Of a stretch of 27,815 nucleotides of DNA, positions 8,604 through 17,100 are shown piece after piece (within the stretch, counting starts at the first letter, position 1; the number at the start of each line of letters is the position of its first letter). The stretch spans positions 1-27,815 of the forward strand of contig JAFYAB010000001.1 of assembly GCA_017540945.1 (NCBI GenBank), written 5' to 3'. A program made the translations under genes and the position numbers. The notes beneath the pieces were generated by a model. The model did no database searches, was not told where the DNA came from, and was given only the letters and a program-made list of their open reading frames with translations. The DNA is from Oscillospiraceae bacterium. Its GTDB lineage: Bacteria > Bacillota_A > Clostridia > Oscillospirales > Oscillospiraceae.

Positions 8604-8646
8604 ATGCGGGAAGTATTGGTGAGTAACTAACGAAAACTTCCCGCAT
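8586..8646 (+). repeat. Dispersed hairpin element, copy 1
   Basis: ATGCGGGAAGT (8604-8614) and ACTTCCCGCAT (8636-8646) form a perfect 11-bp inverted repeat around a 21-base centre. A related hairpin at 24621-24651 shares GGGAAGTAT, the GTGA-x-TAACTAA centre and ACTTCCC. The flank CCGCTTTTCATG is shared in inverse orientation. Both copies lie beside transposase sequences of what looks like one family, so this is probably an insertion-sequence end or a junction between two ends. Confidence 0.65.
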
Positions 8647-8707
8647 TTGAATTGGAAGAAATAATACCGAAAAACGCTTTATTACACCTAAAATGAAATA
8701 GAATTGA

Positions 8708-9061
8708 ACGAAAAAAGTATATAGCCCCGAAAATCGGGAAGGCTTTTCCAAAAGCACGCTCTATCGTTTCTCTAACAACGCCGGAATCAACTGGCATAAG
8801 TTTGTCCGGCTGTTATCCGAGAAGATGATCAGCAGCTTTATCCGGCCCACGACATCGGAAAAGCGGATTCAATACTTCATTTTCGACGATACGCCCTATG
8901 CCAAGAGCGGCAAGAAGGCGGAACTGGTATCGAAGTTCTTCCACCATGTGACGATGCAGTACCAACGGGGCTTCCGCATTCTGACCCTGCTCTGGTCGGA
9001 TGAGTATTCCAGCATCCCCGTAGACTTTTGCCCTCTGTCCTCCGGGAAAGATGAACTTCTG
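8708..9061 (+). pseudogene. Internal fragment of a DDE transposase
   Basis: The open frame after the stop at 8705-8707 reads YSPENREGFSKSTLYRF, NNAGINWHKF, then FDDTPYAKSGKK, HVTMQYQRGFRIL, LLWSDEYSSIPVDF and SSGKDELL. This is the first catalytic (DD) part of an IS4-like DDE transposase family that I recognise by pattern but cannot name exactly. The N-terminus lacks a normal start and the protein leaves the family pattern after DELL, so both ends are lost. It abuts the 3' end of the immune-like cluster and marks an old insertion with deletion. The transposase C-terminus at 24709-24813 plus 27620-27815 looks like the same family. Confidence 0.8.
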
Positions 9062-9099
9062 ACCTGTCTCGCTTTCCTCTGCTACAGCCGGATTGTCGT

Positions 9100-10887
9100 T
9101 CAGCAATCCGGTTCCGCCTTTTTTCCCAGCGCGATCAACACATTATCGATATCATAAGCTCTCACCTGACCGGGCGATTTCTGCGGTACGCGGTCCAGCT
9201 CCTCCCAGGGGATGAGGCAGGTGTGCAGCTTCTCTTTCGTTCGCTTGGTTTTGTACGCTGCGCGCTCTGCATCGGTCAGGTCTTCGAGCGGAAGCCGTCT
9301 CCAGCCGTGGGCGTGGTAGAAGGCGCACCATCTTGAATGCTCGTATTTGGCCAGGAAGGTGAGCTTCTCCTCTTCCGTCACGCCCGCTGCCTCGTCGCAC
9401 AGCGCGGCCAGCGTTCGGATCTGTTCCCTGTCGCGGGCCACCGCGCGGTTGGACGCCTGCATGAGGCTTCCGAGGCTGTTCCAGCGGTCCTGCTTCCCGC
9501 TGCGCCGGTTGTAGACCTGGTCGGTCTCCCGAGCCGCGGCGTCGAGCTTCCGCGCCAGCAGCGTTTCGTAGTTCAGGATTTCCCGGTCGGGGTTGATCCA
9601 GAAGATATTTTCGGCATAGTCGGCCAGTCGGAGGGCGGCGCTCTCCTGCGCCTGGCCGCCGACGACAACGATCTGCGGGCGGGCCTGGTAACGGCCTAGG
9701 CGGTCCAGATAGCGGCACAGGTTCCAGGCCACCGTCACATTCTGCGCCGCGTCCCCGGTGGAGACGAGGATCTGCCGCAGCGTGCCCAGCCGCGGCTCCA
9801 GCGCCTGATAATACGCCGCCGAGCCGATGGGGGCCTCGACAAACGCGACGCGATCCCCCTCCAGGAAGAAGGGCACATTCGTCAGGAAATCGTCCCGTTT
9901 TTCGCCCATCTTGGGGTCAATGACCAGGGCGCGAAAGCCGATCTGCTCGTCCCGGGTCAGAAAGGGGGCGCGTTCATAGGACGCGAGCAGGTACTCCTGT
10001 CCCAGGGGCCCGAAGCCGATCACGCAAACCTCATAGGTCTGGGACAGCCAGGGCAGCCCGTTCTTCCCGGAGAGACCCTGCGTCTCGCGCAGCAGCGTCA
10101 GGGGGTGGACCGCTTCGCGCTCGAAAAAGCGGGAGACCGCCAGCTGCTCCACCGAGAGCACCAGTGCGTCGAGCCCGTCCGTGTGGATGTCGTGAAAGCG
10201 GAGCGTATCGTTGTCGAGGATTGCCGATGCGCGGATGCGCTTCTTTTCCTTGGCCGCGTCGTTCAGCCGCCCCAACAGCTCCAGATTCTCCAGGCCGGCC
10301 TGGGGGAGGAGGACGATCTCGTACTCCGTGCACCGACCCAGGCGGGTCAGATCGTCTGCCGCCTCCACGCGGAACGTCCGGTAGACCTCCGCGTCGTTCG
10401 GCAGCCGTTCCGTCGGGATGTAGACGATGTGAGGATTCCCAACCTGCGCCCGAATGTCGTCGCCCAGGCGCATGGCGTCCGTCGCGCTTCCGACCAGGAC
10501 ATAGTGCCGCCGCCGGAACAGACCGCCCAGCCGGAAGCCGAGCTGCCGGACGAAGCGGCCGAAGAACGCGAGCAATACGGCATACACGGTGATGCCGGAG
10601 GCGAGAAAGGCCAGCAGGGCGATCTGCGCCTGCACCTCCGGCAGCTGGGACGCGGCCCACTGGAGGTCGCCATTGAAGGTGATGTTCTGGATTGCCGAAA
10701 ACAGGCTCGCCGCCGCCGCGCCGCAAAGGGACGGGGGCGGCGTTTCCTGCAGACGCACAAACATCTGCACGGCGCACATGAACAGGGCGTTGTACACCAG
10801 CCGAAGCAGATTCTGCCAGCTCCGGCGCAGATCCCGAATCAGCAGATGCAGAAGGAAAAGAAACAAAAGGTAGAGAAGCAAATACAT
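9100..10887 (-). CDS. Membrane protein with two TrkA-N/RCK-like Rossmann domains and a C-terminal RyR domain
   Basis: This is a 595-residue protein starting at ATG 10887 (GAAAGGA 12 bases upstream). Three hydrophobic segments lie near 2-17, 26-44 and 86-113; no standard potassium filter is seen between them. Two Rossmann-like domains follow: one from about 127 (YVLVGSATDAMRLG) and one from about 286 (VCVIGFGPLGQEYL, a GxGxxG loop). The C-terminal 85 residues match the prokaryotic RyR repeat pattern (EHSRW near 516-520, HGWRR, HTCLIPWEELD). Known biology: RCK/TrkA-N domains bind nucleotides and gate channels, and bacterial RyR domains have been predicted to act in nucleotide-linked conflict systems. 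Inference: a nucleotide-gated membrane effector or channel-like sensor. It is the last gene of the leftward cluster, 31 bp after the small RyR gene. Its Rossmann-RyR layout is paralogous to the centre of the 1366-residue protein. The 3' end abuts the transposase fragment but looks complete. Confidence 0.75.
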   Translation of the reverse strand: MYLLLYLLFLFLLHLLIRDLRRSWQNLLRLVYNALFMCAVQMFVRLQETPPPSLCGAAAASLFSAIQNITFNGDLQWAASQLPEVQAQIALLAFLASGITVYAVLLAFFGRFVRQLGFRLGGLFRRRHYVLVGSATDAMRLGDDIRAQVGNPHIVYIPTERLPNDAEVYRTFRVEAADDLTRLGRCTEYEIVLLPQAGLENLELLGRLNDAAKEKKRIRASAILDNDTLRFHDIHTDGLDALVLSVEQLAVSRFFEREAVHPLTLLRETQGLSGKNGLPWLSQTYEVCVIGFGPLGQEYLLASYERAPFLTRDEQIGFRALVIDPKMGEKRDDFLTNVPFFLEGDRVAFVEAPIGSAAYYQALEPRLGTLRQILVSTGDAAQNVTVAWNLCRYLDRLGRYQARPQIVVVGGQAQESAALRLADYAENIFWINPDREILNYETLLARKLDAAARETDQVYNRRSGKQDRWNSLGSLMQASNRAVARDREQIRTLAALCDEAAGVTEEEKLTFLAKYEHSRWCAFYHAHGWRRLPLEDLTDAERAAYKTKRTKEKLHTCLIPWEELDRVPQKSPGQVRAYDIDNVLIALGKKAEPDC

Positions 10888-10918
10888 CTTGCAAGCCGTC
10901 CTTTCTGTCGCGCCGTGT

Positions 10919-11215
10919 TCAGGGTGCCGGGGGCAGGATTCGATAGCCGAGGCGCAGTATGGTCTTGAGAACCTGCCGGGCTGTGCTGCGGTCAAATTCC
11001 TTTTCCGCCTCCGGAAGCGCCGCGTAGGGCACGAGACAGAGCGTGACCTTCTGTTCGTCGTCCCTGGCCGGGCCGTAGCGCCATCCCTCCAGGAGCCGCC
11101 CCGCTGCCCACACCGCGTGGGTGTTTTCGGCCAGCAGCCCCAGCAGGTCCAGCAGCTCCCCGGAGAGCGCCACGTCCTCCGTGTCGATGGGTTCTGGTTG
11201 ATAGGGGTTTTGCAT
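10919..11215 (-). CDS. Small stand-alone RyR-domain protein
   Basis: This is a 98-residue protein made almost entirely of one RyR-like domain. The pattern is WAAGRLLEGWRYG, then CLVPYAALPEAEKEFDR, then a closing helix ending in ILRLGYRILP, which closely follows the classic RyR repeat (R/W-x-x-GW-x-YG, H/C-x-LVPY, L-x-x-x-E-K-x-x-DR). ATG 11215 has AAAGGAG 5 bases upstream. It lies 31 bp before the membrane RyR gene and 166 bp after the broken NACHT gene; no promoter is visible in that gap. Bacterial RyR modules are proposed ligand-binding or adaptor units. A free-standing copy next to two RyR-containing multidomain proteins suggests an adaptor or ligand-binding subunit, which is inference. 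Confidence 0.78.
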   Translation of the reverse strand: MQNPYQPEPIDTEDVALSGELLDLLGLLAENTHAVWAAGRLLEGWRYGPARDDEQKVTLCLVPYAALPEAEKEFDRSTARQVLKTILRLGYRILPPAP

Positions 11216-11502
11216 ACTTGCTCCTTTCAGGGCTCCCCCCTTCCGACGGGGTGTCCTCCGCGCGGGGGGATTTCAGGCTTTCATTTCTCCCGCGCCTCTC
11301 CCGGCGAAGCGCAGCCGCGGCGCTGTACGTCTGGCCGCTTTCCGGTTTTTCCCGTCCGAAGAATTTGCGCAGCCGGGACCTTCAAGGCTTCTCCGCGTCT
11401 TCCAGAGAGCGGCAGAGCGGGCGGAACACATCGAGAAAGGTCTGATACCTCCCCCGGTCGGGAAAGGCCCCGTGCAGCTTCTCCGCGATGGCCAGGCCCT
11501 TC

Positions 11503-11553
11503 CTGGCGTCCTCCCAGGCGTTCCTTCCGGGGGAGCGCCTGGGAGGACGCCAG
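11503..11553. repeat. Perfect 18-bp inverted repeat at the frameshift
   Basis: CTGGCGTCCTCCCAGGCG (11503-11520) is perfectly repeated in inverse at 11536-11553 around a 15-base centre. It coincides with the point where the NACHT/TPR gene changes reading frame. Such a perfect palindrome within coding sequence suggests a template-switch mutation or an assembly artefact. Confidence 0.8.
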
Positions 11554-11559
11554 CTTGTA

Positions 11560-11982
11560 GCAGGAGACCGCCAGATCGTCCCGGTCGTTCGGCGTGCCCC
11601 GCTCCTGCGCCAGCCGCTCGCTGAGCTCCAGGTCTCTGCGATAGAGCACCAACGCGCCGGGCAGGTCGCCCTGGGCCATGAGGATGTCGCCGACTCTGTC
11701 GCAGCTGACGCTGAGGTCCCGCAGGTCCTCCGGCGTGCCCCGCTCCTGCGCCAGCCGCTCGCTGAGCTCCAGGGCTCTGTGATAGAGCGCCAGCGCGCCA
11801 GGTAGGTTACCCTGGGCTTCGAGGATGCCGCCGACTTTGTTGCAGCTGACGCTGAGGTCCCGCAGGTCCTCCGGCGTGCCCCGCTCCTGCGCCAGCCGCT
11901 CGCTGAGCTCCAGGCCTCTTTGATAGAGCACCAGTGCGCCGGGTAGGTCGCCCTGGGCTTCGAGGATGTCGCCGACTCTGTC
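11560..11982 (-). repeat. Three tandem 141-bp TPR-coding repeats
   Basis: The sequence GCAGCTGACGCTGAGG and its surroundings recur at 11701, 11842 and (one base changed) 11983, an exact 141-bp period, or 47 codons per unit. The units encode GDILEAQGDLPGALVLY, LELSERLAQERGTP and DLSVSC with few changes. Near identity at the DNA level suggests recent expansion by unequal exchange. Confidence 0.85.
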
Positions 11983-14049
11983 GCAGCTGACGCTCAGGTC
12001 CCGCCGGTCCTCCGCCCCGTTCCGGTCGCGGCACATGGCCTCCGCCATCTCCAGCGCCCGCGCGTAGCTGGCCCCGGCCTCTCCCGGCTTGCCCCAGGTT
12101 TTGCAGTGATTGCCCGCGTCCAAAATGTTCCACAGCAGGTCGTGATGCAGCAGCGCGGCTGCCGCGGCCTCGGCGTTCCCGCTCTGCCGCAACAGCGCCG
12201 TCAGGTGCAGGGACTCGAAGGCGGTCAGGGCCTGCACATCCGCCTGGAACAGGCGGTAAAAGCCCTCCGCCAGTGCCCGCAGCCCGTCCTGACGGCTGCT
12301 CCGGTAGCGTCCCGCCTGGGGCAAGGCGAGCCACTCTCCCAGGTATTTGTGTGAGAACGCGAAGGTCTCCTTCCGGAAGGTGTTCTCCTCCCGGCGCAGC
12401 AGCACCTCCAAGCGCCGCAGAAAGTCGTTGCTCTCGTTCTCGCCCCAGCCGAACAGCCGTTGCAGCTCCTCCACTGGCAGCGGCTCCGGCGCGGCCAGCA
12501 GCGCGCCCAGGGGCAGACGGAAGCGGGCCGTGTACTCCCGTCCGTCGGGGAAAAACCAGCCGAACCAGCGGAAGAAGGCCGTGGACAGGCCCTCCGGGAA
12601 GGCGTCCGAGTCATGGATGGACAGCTTCCCGTGCAGGAGACCCTCCGCCACCAGCTGCGCGTAGAGGAAGATGCCGCCGCTGCGCGCCGTGAGTACCTCC
12701 AGCGCCCCGGGCAGGGCGGGGTCGTCCCCATAGCGGGGAGCCAGCGCTGTCTCGAAGTACGCCCGGACATCCGCCAGGTTCTCGACCAGAGCGCTGCCGA
12801 GCTCCAGATGCTGCGCCCCCGCCAGCGGCTCCCGGACGGTCGATACATCCCGCGCCAGCACCAGTACACGCAGCCAGCGGGGCAGCCGTGGGTCATAGAC
12901 CCCCATCGTCTCCGCCAGCGCGTTTCGCTCCGTGTCCCCGCACTCGTCCAGCCCGTCCACCACGATGCACAGGGTCTCGTGGCCCCCGTCGATGGTCGGA
13001 TTGCCCAGGGGATCCGCCAGCAGCCGCTCAAAGAGCTCCGGCACGTTCATCTGGCCCAGCCGCGTTTCCCGCTCCAGAATGCCCGACAGGGCCACCCGGT
13101 AATCGGGCAGGCGGCAGGCCAGCAAATAGGCCAGCGTCATCAGCACCGTCCGGGCGTCGTTGTACAGGGGGCGGTCATAGCTGCAAAACAGTCCCGCCGC
13201 CACGCGGGGATTGCGGTGGATGTAATTGGCGGCAAAGGCGCTCTTGCCCACGCCGGGCAGCCCGGTCAGCACGCACAGCCGCCGCCCCGCCGGGTCGTCC
13301 AGCCAGCCGTCCACCTGCTCCGCCAGCCAGCGCCGCCCCACGAACCGCCGGGACAGCAGCTCCCGCTGGCGGGAGCTGTCATAGTTCACGAAGAGCTTTT
13401 TGCGGATGGCGGTGATCTGCCCCACAAAGCTGCGGCTCTCCGGGCTTTCGATCACCTCGAACAGCCGCGCCATGTGCACGTCGAACCAGGGGCGGAAAAC
13501 CGCCTCCCCGGCAGAGAGCTTCTTCCGCCACTGGCTCATGTCCAGCCACTGCAGGTGGCACAGCGAGGCGGGCGGCTCCACCACCTGCTCCGGTTCCAGC
13601 AGGATGGTCTGGATGTTGCCGCCCCGGACGCCCACGGCGATGGAGAGCTCGTCCAGGCAGACGCCCGGCTCGCGCACGGCATGACGGGACAGGCAGGACA
13701 CCACGGCGTCGCTCCGCCCAATGCCCTCCGCCAGCTTCTCCCGCCAGTCGCCGGTATCGAGCTTCTCCAGGTCGAACCAGGGCTTGTGCCCCCGCTGCCG
13801 CAGTGCATCCACAATGCGCAGCACGCAGATTTCGTGCTCCGGGTGACCGTAGCTGAGAAAGACCTCCATCGGGTGAAAGTCCTGGCGTAGCTCCGGCAAC
13901 ACAAAGAGCTTGCCGCAATTCCGGCAGCGCCCCAGCTCCTACTGGATCTCCAGGTCCGCAGACCCGCACTTCGGACAGCAGATGCGCGCTCTCTCCATAT
14001 CCATCCCCTCCGATTTGCCGTCTCGCTCCGATTCGTGCCATATAAAGGC

Positions 14050-14078
14050 ATCATAACAAATGCCTGGGACCGTGTCAA
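14050..14078 (-). promoter_or_regulatory. Promoter of the zinc-ribbon/TIR/NACHT gene
   Basis: On the minus strand TTGACA (14078-14073) and TATGAT (14055-14050) are 17 bp apart, 52 bp before the ATG at 13998. The NACHT gene, and perhaps the two RyR genes after it, can therefore be transcribed separately from the large fusion gene upstream. Confidence 0.82.
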
Positions 14079-14164
14079 CTCAAACGCGGAGCGGGATCCC
14101 TCCATCGCCGTCGGGCGTTCCGGGCCCGAAAGCGCAAGAGCAAACGTGTCCGAATCCGTCGAAA

Positions 14165-17100
14165 TCAGCAATCTGCAACCTGATCCTCCAGGATACTGAC
14201 GAACGTTGCGCCAAGACGGTCAGCCGTCGTTTCCGCATCTCCCTGCAGTTTGTACATGTCAATCAGGTATATCTCCATCGCTTTCGCACGGGCCTTGACC
14301 TCGGAGACCTCCGCGAGCAGACGCTCGTTGTCATCTGTCACCGTGTCGGAGGAATACACAATCACCGCTTTGCTCCCCACGGAAAATCGATCCGCGAGAT
14401 AGCGCAACTCGTAGAGATGCTGCCTGTTTATGTTTCCGGTCCTGCAGAACACAAGAAGCGTGGACAGTCCCTTTGTCAGAATCAGATCCAGTTCGTCCGT
14501 TACGGTTTTCTCCGTCCATTGGAAGAAAAAATTCGGCCTGCAATCGTCAAATCTCCCGGTGCTTTTTGCCGCTTTCCAGACGATCAGCGCAAGCGCGTTT
14601 CCGGAAGTGGAGAAGAATTCCTTCACCGCCGCGCTTGCATAGTAGAACTGAATCCTGCTGGTTCCGGATGGATCATCCGGCGTCAAAACGGAATCCAGAC
14701 CGCGAATCAGCTGCAACTGCTCCAGCTCCAGCAGAATCGGAAGCATTTGCCGGTATTCGTATTGGGTTTTGCCGCACAGCTCCAGCGATTGACGATGATC
14801 TACATCATGCTGACTGCGGTCAGATACATAGACAAAGGAACCGCTTTGCAGCATGGCGGCGTCGTTCTGAGGGTCGTAGTGGAAGGAAAACCGGGCGAAG
14901 GGATATGACAAGTGCTGAAAGAAGCTGTATACGCGCCTTATCTCGATTGAAGGACACGCAAAACGGACCGTGACAAACTCCTCGTTTTCCTCCATCTCCA
15001 GGTTTTTCAGAAATCCCTCCTTTTCTAGTGCGGACAGACCTTCGTACAAGTTCAGTGAGGCACAGACGCTTTTCGGCAGCAGAAAAGAGAGTGGCTGCCA
15101 GGGCGCTTTGGTATCCTCCGGCCTGCGAAGATACAGTTCGGCGCCGCCTGCGCCGTAATTTGCAAAGAACGCAGAGATCATCTGCCAGTGGTCCTTATGC
15201 TTTTGGTAAAAGTTCCACAGGCGATCCGCCTGCAGGTATAACAGCCGCATGTATTGCGTTTCTCTCGTGCTACTCACCGCGCCGTAGAGGCCGAAGGCCT
15301 CCTCCGCAGAGACGCCGGTATTTATACGATACATCGACGCTTCGTCAAAGCCCCTGACATTTGTGACACTCTGATTGCTCTCGTTGCAACGACTCACTGA
15401 AATGTCCGGATGCTGTTCCGACAACATGATCGCGGCGGCGAGATGGATCTCATTTTTACAACCCGTGATGTCAATCACGCAGTTGTCGCGCTTCAGGCAC
15501 AGCCTCTCCAGGTCGTGCAGCGCATCCGCCAACTGCGTTCTGCTCGTTTCGGCATATCGGACGACATCACAGCGCAGACCGTGCTTGCGAAGAAAGACGC
15601 GCAGACGCTCGATCCTGGTCTCCTCTGCCGTTCCATAATAGACTAGTTGTGTCGGATTCAGGATCAACGGCGCGAGCAGATCGTCTACCAGCGTGCGTCC
15701 GCAGAGCTTCACGACGTTGAAATCGCGGTCTCCATACAGCAGCCACGGCAGATAGGCAATCGTCTCTTCGTCGCTCTCCTTATAGTCTTTATAAGCGTGA
15801 TACTCCCGGAATACCTCCAAATCGAAGCGAATCTTTTGTATCTCTGCTTTGGCGTCGATCCCATACTGTTCAAAGGCGGTTTCCAGAAGATCCAGCTGCT
15901 CTGACTCTCCGGAATAGATCATGGTTTGCTGCAATTCTGACAGCGCTTTTGCAAGTCGGGCGTATTGCAGCTGCAAGGGCTCGATGTCGCCCAGATACCG
16001 CACCAGCTCCCTGCAGTCGTGCAGCAGAGGATATGTGCCTCCGACCTCCCCCTGAGCGATCTGCCTGGCCAGAAGATGCAGGCGGAGGGAAAGCCGGTCA
16101 AACTCGTCAAAGGGAGCTGTGGCGATGCTTTCCACATCGTAGCGGTCCCACTGCTCATGTGTCAGCTGACGGAGCTTGCGCGTACCGTCTTCAAACGGGA
16201 GCAGACAGTTGTGCAGCTTCCTCCCCTTGTGTTTGAATCCCTTGACGCCGTTCCGAAAGGCGTAGGATTCCATCTCGGCCAAGGTCGGGCGGCGGTAACC
16301 CTCCGCAATCATATACATCAGCCAGCGCCGGTGCTCCAGCACCAGCAAGCTGTCCTTCCTGCTTTTGATCGCTGCATCATACGCCGAGATCACCTCCTGC
16401 CAGTCTCCGTCCGGGTCAATGCCGAGGCTTGCAAGCTTATACCGGAGATGCAGCGCACTGGCCACGCAGGCGCGCTGCGTATAGGCATCGCGCATGAACA
16501 GCTTTGCAGAACTGCGCAAGGATACTCTGGGGTCATAGATTTTATCATACAAATGCGCAAGACGCAGAGCGCTGCGGCCCAATGTGCGCTTTGTCTGCGC
16601 GCACGCTTCGCCGCTGCGTTCCCCGAAGCCGAGCAGATGGACATTCTTCCGTATCCCCTCCAGGGACACGGTTCCCCGCGTGTTTCGGGCAACGTCCTCC
16701 TCGTTATAGTATAGAACGATCCGCTCCACCTGCTCTTCTTCGTCGGAAAAGCATTTTGCGGCCATCCGCCCGACATCCATGTTGCGTCGGTTGTCACCGA
16801 GGGAGACAACGATATAGCGGCAGCGCGAAAACGCTTTGCACACCGCATGGCAGCACACCTCGTCCGTCAGATCGTGTGCCGATGTGAAGGTGAAGAACAC
16901 ATAGCAGGGAGCCTGTGGAAGCCGATCGGCGTCCAGGTTGGAATACTGCGCCAATGTGGGCGCCTGTGTCCTGAGACTGGCCCGCAACGCTTCCCCATCG
17001 GCGGATACGGCATGGATATACAGTCTGCTGTCCAGCAGCTGGCCCACACTGAGCATGCTCAGAATCATGGAGAATACGAAGGCGCTGTCGCCAAGGCAGA

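Larger units (their letters stand above)
11382..13998 (-). pseudogene. Broken zinc-ribbon/TIR/NACHT/TPR immune-type gene
   Basis: This is a STAND-type NTPase gene with two lesions. From ATG 13998 (GGAGGGG 7 bases upstream) it encodes a zinc ribbon, CPKC then CRNC, but an in-frame TAG at 13939-13941 (codon 20) lies between the two Cys pairs. The TIR domain follows from about 13869 (VFLSYGHPEHE, WFDLEKLDTGDW, CLDELSIAVG with the candidate catalytic Glu). The NACHT domain has Walker A GLPGVGKSA and Walker B CIVVDGLDECGD. The C-terminus has TPR-like repeats. Near 11503-11553 the frame shifts. The other frame continues sensibly (WEDARKGLAIAEKLHGAF, then FLDVFRPLCRSLEDAEKP) and stops at 11382, whereas the uncorrected frame runs to 11281. 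A promoter (14050-14078) is intact. Proteins of this build sense infection through the repeats and use TIR as effector. A frame restart at 13869, amber readthrough or assembly errors are alternatives to true decay. Confidence 0.7.

Noticed and set aside
8315..8626. Plus-strand frame with a hydrophobic segment, possible small membrane protein
   Set aside because: No ribosome site, it crosses into the hairpin element, and the hydrophobic run may be chance in this remnant region.
11560..11982. Regular repeats considered as a CRISPR array
   Set aside because: The period is 141 bp with no unique spacers and the units encode TPR-like protein repeats. No CRISPR array was found anywhere in the window.
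12460..13890. Plus-strand open frame of about 476 codons
   Set aside because: Antisense to the TIR-NACHT gene, which carries clear Walker motifs; composition is that of a shadow.
14079..14164. GC-rich hairpin CGGGC/GCCCG after the kinase fusion considered as terminator
   Set aside because: The stem is short and no T-run follows on the minus strand.
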